This document shows positions 55,071 to 64,000 of a stretch of DNA of 64,000 nucleotides, one piece after another; the first letter of the stretch is position 1, and the number at the start of each line of letters is the position of its first letter. The stretch spans positions 372,001 through 436,000 of the forward strand of contig CAOLHI010000611.1 of the NCBI GenBank assembly GCA_948474755.1. The letters are read 5' to 3'. Origin of the DNA: Ctenosaura bakeri (taxonomy: Eukaryota > Chordata > Lepidosauria > Squamata > Iguanidae). The position numbers were made by a program, and so were the translations under genes. The notes under the pieces were generated by a model that did no database searches, was not told the DNA's origin, and worked only from the letters and a program-made list of their open reading frames with translations.

Positions 55071-55723
55071 GGTGGACCACAAGCTGAATATGAATTAGCA
55101 GTGTGATGCAGCAGCCAAGAAAGCCAACACGATTCTTGGTTGCATCAATAAGGGCATGGTGTCTAGATCAAGGGAGGTAATAGGACCACTCTATTCTGCT
55201 TTGGTTAGACCTCATCTGGAATACCGTGTCTAGTTCTGGGCACCTCATTTCAAGAAGGATATTGACAAGCTGGGGCGTGTCCAGAGGAGGGCGACCAAAA
55301 TGTGGAGGGTCTGGAAGCCATGCCGTATGTGGAATGGCTCAGGGAGCTGGGTATGTTTAGTCTGCAAAAGAGAAGGTTAGGATGGGACATGATAGGCATG
55401 TTCAAATATTTGAAGGGACATCATGTTGAGGAGGGAGTGGGCTTGTTTTCTGCTGCTCCAGAGACTAGGACAAAGAACAGTGGATTCAAGCTGCAGGAAA
55501 GGAGATTCCACCTGAACCTCAGGAAGAACTGCCTGACGGTCAGAGCCGTCCAGCAGTGGAATTCACTGCCTTCATGGAGTGTGGTGGAGTCTCCTTCTTT
55601 GAAGGTTTTTAAGCAGAGGCTGGATGGTCATCTATCAGGAGAGCTTTGATGTGGGTTCCTGCATGGCAGGAGGTTGGACTGGAGGGTCCCTGGGGTCTCT
55701 TCCAACTCTATGATTCTACAATT
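55071..55723 (+). mobile_element. CR1 LINE, ORF2 C-terminus and 3' end
   Basis: The frame 55302-55649 (MEGLEAMPYVEWLRELGMF to [15 protein letters not shown]) stays open for 115 codons. Upstream GGTTAGACCTCATCTGGAAT is present but out of frame (a deletion near 55302). Ends CTCTATGATTCTACAATTCT. Confidence 0.92.
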
Positions 55724-57221
55724 CTTTGAAGGAAGGAACTCCCTTCAGGTGGAAAAAAGCCCATTGAGCACTTTGGCCAGGGGCCCAATGACACAGGTGG
55801 CCTTGATGATCGGAGAGTTGCCCTGTCTACCAGCATCATCTGACCACCCCCAAGGGCTGTAGGCAAGGCATTTGCCATCTTCCACCCCAAACAGGTGCCT
55901 CACCTCCTTTTTTAACAGAGCATCAAAGTGGTGAAATGAGGATTTTAGGCTCTCTTCATGTTCTTATGTAGATTGACAGCTGCTTGGAAGTGGCAGGTCC
56001 CCTGTCAATTTCCATTCACTGAGGAGCCAGCCCAGAAGAGGTGAACAGAATGGGAAAGAAATTGCTGAGATTTTTTTCCCCTTGTTGTGTGACTCCCCTC
56101 CTTCCCATTCACTTAACGTTCGCAGCAGCTGTTCTGTGAACTCCTTTCATGAGACTCTCCTCAGAGCCTCTTCTTTTCAAGGCACAGCCGCCTTTTTAGC
56201 CAAGAGAGTGTCCTTTCGTCAGCCAGGCAGAAAGATATATTTAAAAATCACTAGTCTGTTTGCTAATTACCTCGGGGAGCGGAGGAAAAGTGAAGCTTTT
56301 ATAGTGTAATCAGCAGAAAAGTTTAGTGTTCTCATGGAATTTTGCTGACGCCAAAAAATCTTCTTTTCCCCCCTTGTTTAAAATACACACACCACCAACA
56401 GTATTTTACAACTCAGATTCAATAAATTGGCGGGCAAAAGCAACACACAGGCATATCATCTCCCAGGCATAGTTTTCTTTCCCCACCATGGAACGGAAGA
56501 ACCACCTTCTCACGCAGAAACATCAGGCGAGGACTATATCTGTAGTAATGGAGTGCGGCATTTTTAATGGTAGGTACACATCACGACAATACTCATAGTA
56601 ACATACCCAAGGAACATGAAAAAATGTAGGAAATTGTGTGGTTCTGTATCAAGACACCATATCTGTTCTATCAGTTTTTACTTCCATGCAACATTTTTAT
56701 TTCCATACTGAAGTTTTTATTTCCATACAGGTCTTTTGTAAAGTTAATGGCTCTTCATTGCTCATTCAGGACCAAACCTATACCTAAAGCACAGTGACAT
56801 GACAGCAAGGATAGTTCGTAACTAAATCTTGGCTGATGTCCTGTTAGTTACAATGTCCTAAGTTAGACCAAGGGCATCCTAATTGCTTTATATTCATAGG
56901 GCATCATTGGACATCATAACAGTTCTATTGCCATGACTGCAAATGAACCTAAAACTTGCCTCAGAAGCCAGTCCTGTGTCCTCAATGATAAAAATCTGTT
57001 CTGCGCTGCTGCATAGCAGTTGTGTGCAGAATGGAGTGACCAGCTCCTTCCCACCAGCGAGCAATGCTGCAGGGAACAGAAGCAAGGCAGCCTGCCAATA
57101 ACTCTTCATTATAGTTCACTTACTGGTGGGATGGGGCTGCGGGGTCCCATTTGGGAGCAGCACAGACCTCCATTGCTCTGAATGGCTGGCTGGCTTTTAA
57201 GGTGTGTTTTAAAGGTCTAGT
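55724..57221. other. Mostly non-repetitive; candidate conserved non-coding DNA
   Basis: 56080-56350 has balanced composition and no transposon features. 56640-56740 repeats TTTTTATTTCCATAC three times. No gene model is supported. Confidence 0.3.
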
Positions 57222-58135
57222 GGTGTCACTATTCTGTACACCCCCAATCTGTAATACAGCATGGTTGGCTATAAATACTGTTTAATTGGCATGAAATAAA
57301 TATAAATCTTGCACTTACGGCTGAAAGCAGCATGGAAAGCAGCTGGAAGCTTCCTGAGGCTAGGACAAAGGATCTCAGCATGGCCAGGTGATAAATTTAG
57401 GGGGATCAGCCGGAAAGCTCCATTGATGGGTTTTAGATGGTCCTCTAAAGTATTCAAGCCTAAGAAACAATAGCGAACGGAAGTGCTTGAAGGAACATCC
57501 CCAAAACCTGGCATCCTGTTACCTCTTTCCCATGGAAACTGTCCTGTCGTTCCCTCACCCTTCCAGTCATTAAGAGGCTGTCGTGATTTCCTTCGATGCT
57601 TTGTCTCCCACTGCAAAGACCATCAGAATTTTCCAGACCTCTTTGTCAGCTCTGCCAGAGAGCAATTAATATGTTCCCCTTTAGAGCAGAAAAAGGGTAT
57701 TTAAACCTTGGCTCAGACCCTGTCTTTTTCCTAGTAGTTTGGACACATGTTGGCATGTTACGGTGTATGACGGCCCCCAGATTCTGGATCATTGTACTAT
57801 CTTCAGATTCCCCCAGTATGAGACACTTCTCTTCATTTCTCTTCTGCTTCAGAAAGGGTAACAATCACCTTCTTCATCCCAAAGTCTCCTTGCTATCCAA
57901 CTTTTCCCTCCTTTCCCTCTGCTAGCCTTGTAATGTTTGTGAGACTGCTTGTTTACGTGTGCATGTGTGTGTGTGAATTTCCCCAATAAAGGCATTCTGT
58001 TTTCTTTCCAATTGCGTCCAACAGTTAGTACTGGTATACATGGGTGAAAAGATCCCGTAAGGTTATCCCATCTCTCTCAGGCCTCCCTTTTGAGCTATAT
58101 TTCTTCACCTTTTCATGGAGGCAGGGGTCCTTCTG
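57222..58135 (+). mobile_element. LTR-like dispersed repeat, copy 2
   Basis: Collinear with 1886-2750: ACACCCCCA, TTTAATTGGCAT, GATCAGCCGGAAAGCTC, CTCTGCCAGAGAG, GGGTATTTAAACC (57698-57710), CTTGCTATCCAACTTT, CCCCAATAAAGGCATTCTG (57981-57999) and TTAGTACTGGTATACA. The full AATAAA here supports the poly(A) interpretation. No internal retroviral coding sequence is attached. Confidence 0.55.
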
Positions 58136-58860
58136 GAGGACCTCAAGGTCTTCCACCTTTTGGTTTAACAGTGAAGAGTTAAAGCATAGCTACAACATTG
58201 TGGCTACACACTGGATGACAGGACCTCAGTTCTTGTTGAGAGGAACTCATTTTCTCTTCACATACGGTGAGGGTTGCAGAAAAGTTCAGAAGGAACAGGG
58301 AAATGGAGATGGGGGTGGACAGATTATATCCTTACTGAATCAGGAATATGAATCTGCCCAGCTAGCAGTTCCTGGACTGATTATGAATTGAGCATTATTT
58401 TCCTCAGGGGCTCTTTATTGGCTCTCAATGGAAAATTAGATTCTGAGCATGTAAGGCCAATTTCCAGCCCATCAGGCACCCAAAGTTGGTTCCTTTATAG
58501 CCATATGTGCATAAATTCCTTCACCCTGACTGCTGTCATTTATTAACTGATGACACTGGTTTCTAGATTCTTTTTGCCTCCAAATTGTGGTGGCTGGTGG
58601 CCGTGAATCCACCCTAAATCTTAGTCAAAACATTGAAGGAGATATCAAAGCCCTGGACCTATTTCAGGAACAGAGTTCATCATCTCGGTTAGTTTCTTTA
58701 AAGCTAAAAATAAAATCCGGATTCACTGCCCCTCTGACTTGGAAGCTACCAGCTGGTATTCCCTCCAAAGCATTTAGGGTGGCACATACATTGTATTTAT
58801 ATAGTTCAGGTAGTATATATCATTCTTTTCACTCACAGTCCAGAAAAGGGATTTCTGGAC
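58136..58860. other. Unassigned intergenic sequence
   Basis: Similarity to the copy-1 flank may continue for about 50 bases (CACCATTTAGGATAACAC against CCACCTTTTGGTTTAACAG), suggesting a short leader after the LTR-like part. Otherwise nothing recognised. Confidence 0.35.
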
Positions 58861-58863
58861 TAC

Positions 58864-59057
58864 GGACCTTTCCGCACTACACTGTTATAGTGCTATTATT
58901 TCACTTTCAAACTCCTACAGAATCCTGGGATTTAGGGAGGGGCATTTCGAATGCTCAGTCAAAAGCTTGTTGGCCTCACTAAACTACAAACTCCAGAATT
59001 GCACAGGATGTTGAAAGTGAAATAATAGCACTATAACAGTGTACTGTGGAAAGGTCC
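58864..59057. mobile_element. Class A MITE, 194 bp
   Basis: GGACCTTTCCGCACTACACT to GTGTACTGTGGAAAGGTCC. Flanks TAC (58861-58863) and TAT (59058-59060) differ by one transition. Confidence 0.9.
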
Positions 59058-59060
59058 TAT

Positions 59061-59170
59061 GACTCCCAGAATCCTTCAGACAGCATGGCCGCTGCTCATT
59101 GAGGCTGGGGGATTCTGGGAACTATCCACCAAGGCTGAGACGCTTTTTGACACTGATGGAACCTAAAGTT
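59061..59170. mobile_element. hAT-like fold-back MITE, partial
   Basis: ACTCCCAGAATCCTTCAGAC and GGGGGATTCTGGGAACTAT form the central inverted pair. Outer parts are not clear. Confidence 0.4.
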
Positions 59171-60298
59171 CCGCCAATGTATTTATGTTGGATTCCTGGA
59201 GGATGAAGTTTGCTCCTTTTATCCCTGCTGCGCCGTGGAAGATGGACAGCACCCCGGTGCAACTCATCAGCCAATCAATGTGTGTGTTTATGGGGGCCTG
59301 AAACCGGATCTGTCCTATACTCATTGGACAGCCATTGTCTAGCTAAGGAAAGATGTTGCTCAAGAAGGGACAGGATACCTCTTTGGGTAACACCTCTAAA
59401 AAGTACTTATGTGGATATAACCAGGGACCAATCAGCAAAGAGAAATGTGGCCTCACAGAGTAACTTTCCCAACTTCTGGAATAGATTGGTGGGAAGGGTT
59501 AGGCTGGAAAAATGCATGCTTTGATATCACTATGGAATTTATGGCTGAAGATTTGAACCCAGGTCCTTTTAAACTCCCGCCCAGGCATCCCAGCCACAAA
59601 CAACTGCGTGAAGTGAGAAGGATAGACATGAACTCCCAGAATGATCTCCATTAAGTGGTTCTAAACCAAAAAATAGGACAACTTTATTCTTTTAAGACAA
59701 GGGCAAGTCATCACTCCATGCCCTCTTCTGTACAGATAACTGTGAAATGTGAGAGATGCACTATTTCCTTATCTTAATTTAGAAGCAGCTTCAGCTCTCG
59801 CTGTCACTCATGCCACATGCCCAGAGTGTAATTTCCATGGGTCTATGACACAGGCTCGGCAGAAAATGTGACAACATGTCTTCCGTTCCCTTATTGAAGT
59901 GTCTCTTTTAAGCATTACAGAATACAATATAAATGATGTTGTACAGGAGCAGCCTTCACTGGTAGGGATGGAAGGAACATTGGAAAATATATTTTCTAAA
60001 ATAGTTCAAAAACGGTTCTCTCAAGTGTTGGGAATCACTGCTGAGAAGAATCATAGGCTGGCAAGAATCTTCAAAGTGTGAGGCCAGCTTCTTGTTAGTG
60101 ACACATGCATGTATAAGTTGGTCTACACATCTGGGGCAAATTCTTCATCATAGCTCAACAGAGGAATTCTGTTGATAGGGGCAGAAATGGAATTGCACCT
60201 ATAACAATTTTGCCCATTGTGGTTGTGCACTGTGCATTGCAGTTCAGCACTGTGCATTAAACCTGTGACAATCAGAAGCAGGACCCCTGTCACAAGGC
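59171..60298. other. Unassigned intergenic sequence
   Basis: The open frames at 59210-59654 show no recognisable domain and no splice context. No repeat family recognised. Confidence 0.35.
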
Positions 60299-60604
60299 AT
60301 AGAATCAAAGAGTTGGAAAAGCACACAAGAGTCCAACTCCCTTCTGCCATGCAGGAATTACACCGTCAAAGCATTCCCGACAGATGGCTATCCAGCTTCT
60401 GTTTAAAAACCTCCAAAGAAGGAGACTCCATCACACTCAAAGGCGGCATATTCCACTGTTGAACTGTTCTTACCATCAGGAAGTTCTCCCTAATGTTTAG
60501 GTGGAATTTCTTTTTGTGAAGTTTGAAGCTTTTGCCTTGTACCCTAGTCTCTGAAGCAGCAGGGAAAAAACAGGCTTGCCCTATCTTCCATATGACATCC
60601 TTGT
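60299..60604 (-). mobile_element. CR1 LINE 3' end, reverse orientation
   Basis: ATAGAATCAAAGAGTTGG at the start; the minus-strand frame 60366-60659 ends [20 protein letters not shown] deletion in the 3' UTR has shortened the ACCCCAGGGGCC region. Confidence 0.88.
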
Positions 60605-60749
60605 TGCAGCTTCGCTCACTGGTGGGAAGTGTTTGGAAAATGTCTTGCTCCTTGCACATGGATCAACCTTGAAGCTGAACAGCCTTTTTCACCCAGCTCC
60701 AGGCCAGGAGTCATTACTTATTCACATGCACATAACTGTCTAACACATA

Positions 60750-60985
60750 CGGTGGGCCCTCGGTATCTGCTAGGGTTTGGTTCCACGATCCCCTAGGATC
60801 CCCTGTGGATGCCAAAACTCATGGATGCCCAGGTCCCGTTAGGTACGATAGTATAGTAAAATGGCATCCCTCATATAAAATGGCAAGATCAAAGTTTGCT
60901 TTTTGGACTTTTCTTTTTGAATATTTTCAAGCCATGGTTGGTTGAATCCATGGATACAGAATCTGCAGATACGGAGGACTAATTG
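60750..60985. mobile_element. pogo/Tigger-like MITE, 236 bp
   Basis: The left end CGGTGGGCCCTCGGTATCTGC and right end GATACGGAGGACTAATTG are imperfect inverted repeats. TA flanks both (60748-60749, 60986-60987). GTTTGGTTCCACGATCCCC and CTGTGGATGCCAAAACTCAT are typical of this vertebrate group. No transposase. Confidence 0.75.
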
Positions 60986-60987
60986 TA

Positions 60988-61258
60988 CATAACTAAGTTG
61001 CTGGTGATGAATTTGAGTGAGAAATAATATATATTTCATATTGTGTTTAAATTAAAATGAGTATGTGGTGGAAAAATTTTTTTCAAAGCAGCATTTCAAC
61101 ATACATTTAAATGCAAACTTTGTGTTTGTCTGTCATGAGTCAGAAATGAGTTTGAAAAGCAGATCTGTGAATAAACAGATCTCATTGTGAGGCACAACAG
61201 CAACAGACTGGCTACTGCCAGGTCAAGTTGAGATCACTGTTAACTTTCTCCCTAGTTC
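60988..61258. other. Unassigned intergenic sequence
   Basis: AT-rich, no recognised feature. Confidence 0.4.
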
Positions 61259-61261
61259 TGA

Positions 61262-61746
61262 GGCCCTTTCTGCACGAAGCGAGGGAATCGCACCGTGCTG
61301 TTTCCTACCACTTCTTCTGGGGTCCAAAGCAACATGGACTGTCCCTGAAGCCCCTCCACAGGTCTCCTCCTTGGTCCAGGGTGAATCGGAACAGTGCAAG
61401 GTCTGTAGATCCACACTTCTCCGGCTTTCAAAATGGCGACTTCCAATTGGTCGTGAGCCCTGACCAACCGCTGAAGCTCGCCACGCCTAAGGCCCACCCT
61501 CCGCAGATCGCAGGCTCACATTGGTGCGAGCCTGCAAATTTGCACAAGGGAGCAGGAACGCAATGGTGTGTTCCAGGAAAATAAAGATGTGTTTTTTGCG
61601 GTCTTTAGAAAACACTTGGGTCATTTTGGAGCCGACTGAGGTGCGGATCTCCGGTAAGTAGTCCATTCCTAATCCACTCCAAGGTGCAGACGACCTCCAT
61701 GAGAGGACGTACTGCCCCATTCTAATCGCCTGGTGAGGAAAGTGAC
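61262..61746. mobile_element. Class B MITE, 485 bp
   Basis: GGCCCTTTCTGCACGAAGCG at the left and a worn GTGAGGAAAGTGAC at the right; TGA at 61259-61261 and 61747-61749. Same orientation as the copy at 421, with which it shares long interior identity. The hairpin's left stem has decayed (AAAGATG against GGTCTTT). Confidence 0.85.
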
Positions 61747-61749
61747 TGA

Positions 61750-62611
61750 ATTTGACAAGGAGAAACCTTCCCCTCCCATGCAAGAGGAAATAATTTGATT
61801 GGTTCTAGGGTGGCCAAATGAGATACAGGATGAGACTCCTTAAGGTTAGCCCTTAACTAATCTTGGAGTAGGAGGAAGTGCCATAAAATTCCACCAAGCA
61901 AGATGAAGGTACCCATCATTCTCCATTTTCCAAACCCATTTTCCAACCAGTCCCTTGCCAACATGGATGTAGCCTCATAGGTGGAGAGAGGAGGGAGGAA
62001 GCATGTAACAGCTCCCAGCTCTGCTTTTGTTACCCCAACACACATCTTGTCTCTTTATTTCTCCACCCCTTTTTCTCCCTTCCTGTCCAGAAAGCTGAGA
62101 TGAAATAGTTCCAAAATTAACCATTTATTGCATATGTGATGATACTGCAAATGTTAGATTTAACAAAAGGAGGGTAAGGAAGGAAAAAAATAGCATGCAT
62201 ATCTCTCTTTCCATCTAAAATGTGATCCTTAATTAGCTCCAAACCACTGACTCAGAAGCTCTCAGCCCCGTGTTCATCTTGAACATGGCTTAGCGCTTAT
62301 TCATTTCTTAATAAAGTTTTGCTCTTAAATGATTCATGATGCTGCTCATCACTGTGACTGTGCCTTACAGGAGCTTGGCATACTCTTAAGGACCTTTGCT
62401 CCAAACCAGCTTGTCACTCCAGATGGCTGTGAATTCACCCAGCAGATGAGATAGTATGGTCACAGTTGCAGAGATGCATGTATTTACCAATCTGTGCTGT
62501 CACTGGCCTTGGTATGTTTCCACAGCTGCTTTACAAGAGCTTAAACTTTGGATGAATTCAAGTGAAAAAAGATGAGCTAACCATCTACAGCATGGGGACA
62601 CCTGGATCACT
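61750..62611. other. Unassigned intergenic sequence
   Basis: No gene or repeat recognised; 62220-62560 looks non-repetitive. Confidence 0.35.
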
Positions 62612-62745
62612 GGTTCTCAGCCATTCATTCTTCAGATGTTTTGGACTTTACTGACTAGGATCCCATAGCCATGTGGGGTGGAAATTCTGGGAACTGAAGT
62701 CCAAGATATCTGGAGGACCAAAACCTTAGGACCAGTGATCTAGAC
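62612..62745. mobile_element. hAT-like fold-back MITE
   Basis: CTTCAGATGTTTTGGACTTT pairs with GAAGTCCAAGATATCTGGAG around CCCATAGCCATGTGGGGTGG. The outer GGTTCTCAGCC is opposite AACCTTAGGACC. Confidence 0.55.
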
Positions 62746-63057
62746 CAACTACTGTCTCTTCAGATTGAGGAGTGTGTTTCTAACATCTGAAGATCCAATG
62801 ATGTCATCAGAAATAGTCAAGGTGACAGGAAAGGTATCTACAGATGTTGGCCTGTAAAAGGCAACGGGGTTCAGTGAGAGGGTAAAAGAATTAGTCACTC
62901 CCCAAAACCTCCTGACCACAAGCCAGTTGGATATTCATGGAAGAATGGTGCTTGATTGAGCTTTGAATATCACCTTAAAATATTTAGGCACTACAGACAA
63001 GAAGGTGAGCTATGGATTCTACCATTGGCTACATCAGCAATAGGAACTGTGTATTCC
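62746..63057. other. Unassigned intergenic sequence
   Basis: Nothing recognised. Confidence 0.4.
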
Positions 63058-63178
63058 TCCAGTTTTTGTTGTACTGCACCTTCTGGCATTCCTCAGCATT
63101 GGCTCTGTTGAGTAGGGCTGCTGGGAGTTGCCATTCAGCAACATTGGAAGGGCCACCCACTTCTCACCTTTGAGCCAC
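63058..63178. mobile_element. hAT-like fold-back MITE
   Basis: TTGTTGTACTGCACCTTCTGG, CATTCCTCAGCATTGGCTCT and GGGAGTTGCCATTCAGCAAC, then TGGAAGGGCCACCCAC, in the same order as the copies at 13515 and 29096. Confidence 0.55.
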
Positions 63179-64000
63179 ATAGTTGTGGGCTGTGTGGGCA
63201 GGGAGGAAGTGAAATCATTGTTTAGAATCATTCCATTTACTTGAAGAGGAGAAAAATCTAGCAAGGTAAAGAGGCGAACACCCAACGCTCTTATCTGTCT
63301 GTATTACTGTTGTTCTCTCTAGGCATGTAGTGAAAAAGCTATTGTAATTTTTTTCTCTTTCAACCAGACTTTTGCAAGCTCTAGATGAATCAAGGCCTTT
63401 TCGCCTAGAAATCCAAGGGGGTGAGTTGACAAGGACCCCACTTTTCTACAAAAGCTAACTATGCAGCCATACTAATCTTATCTTCAGGGGGCTTGTTAAA
63501 CAGCTGCCATCATAGCCCCTTTGGAGGAATCCACTTTGAGTCATGAGCTAGAACTCCCAGAGCTAAGTATTTTGAAGTAGTAGCTTGTTTCAAAGGACCA
63601 AAAGGTACGTTGAGGAACTCTGGGTCCTCAAGGGAGCCCCTTTCTTATCCTGGTCCAAATTGCAGGTTGCCAAGGTTGCACACAGGGTCATTAGTGAGAT
63701 GAAGAAGTGGCCAACTAAGTAACATGACTCTCTATGAATCTTATCATGGGTAAGACCTCAATTAATTCTGACACAGTGACTGTTGGTGGCTCTAATCTGA
63801 GTGGGGTAGTGAATCCACTCAGGGATTTCCTCTGAACATGAAATGAGTTATCCAATTGCTGAAAGTATTTGGACAATAGAGTTCAACACCTTGGATAGGT
63901 CTTGCTTCATACTAAAGTCCCAAGTGGGCTTACCATCCCAATGACATGGAAGCCATCAGCACCCACTGTTCTGATGATTGGCAGCAGTGATGTAGGTAAG
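63179..64000. other. Unassigned intergenic sequence to window end
   Basis: No gene or repeat recognised. Confidence 0.4.

Noticed and set aside
1..64000. CRISPR-like array from the many repeated short blocks
   Set aside because: Repeats are dispersed, in both orientations and part of longer transposons; nothing is regularly spaced.

Overview
The window looks like intergenic or intronic DNA from a squamate reptile, most probably a lizard. The repeat content is the evidence: Sauria-type SINEs whose tails match the 3' end of a Bov-B (RTE) LINE, a 5S-rRNA-derived SINE, a tRNA-headed SINE, CR1 LINEs ending in the ATTCTATG microsatellite, L2 and L1 remnants, and hundreds-of-bp fold-back DNA transposons. 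The species-level call is inference. I found no host protein-coding exon, rRNA gene, functional tRNA gene or CRISPR array. The longest open frames all fall in decayed LINEs, MITEs, an LTR-like repeat or microsatellites.

The dominant element is a group of non-autonomous DNA transposons that share the terminal inverted repeat GGCC(A/T)TTTC(C/T)GCAC and are flanked by 3-bp target duplications (TAA, TAG, TTG, ATA, AGA, AGT, AAT and others). I group them by interior. Class A is an approximately 200-bp imperfect fold-back, with a 166-180-bp near-perfect fold-back subtype called A-short. Class B is 420-525 bp with an internal hairpin. Class C (437 bp) and class D (695 bp) are single copies. The 3-bp duplication fits PIF/Harbinger better than hAT or Tc1, but no transposase is present to prove it.

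Layout. 1-10 kb: MITEs, Sauria SINEs, an LTR-like repeat, a Bov-B fragment split by a MITE, and a 5'-truncated L1 with a clean 15-bp duplication. 10-20 kb: several CR1 copies in both orientations, the class D element, a long trinucleotide microsatellite and a Helitron-like element. 20-35 kb: a perfect 17-bp hairpin, class B MITEs, a TIR element hit by a SINE, CR1, tRNA- and 5S-derived SINEs and L2. 35-49 kb: L2, class C, a split Bov-B tail, an LTR-like repeat, a split SINE, and a four-element nest at 44-45 kb. 49-64 kb: more class A copies (one A-short inside a class A), CR1, a second copy of the first LTR-like repeat, a pogo-like element and the last class B copy.

Nothing here supports a novel gene system. 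The items most worth checking are the nested insertions, which order the element families in time, and the paired base changes that keep fold-back stems intact between MITE copies. All family names come from recognised motifs, not from a database search. Boundaries are good to a few bases where a target duplication is stated, otherwise to about 10-30 bases.
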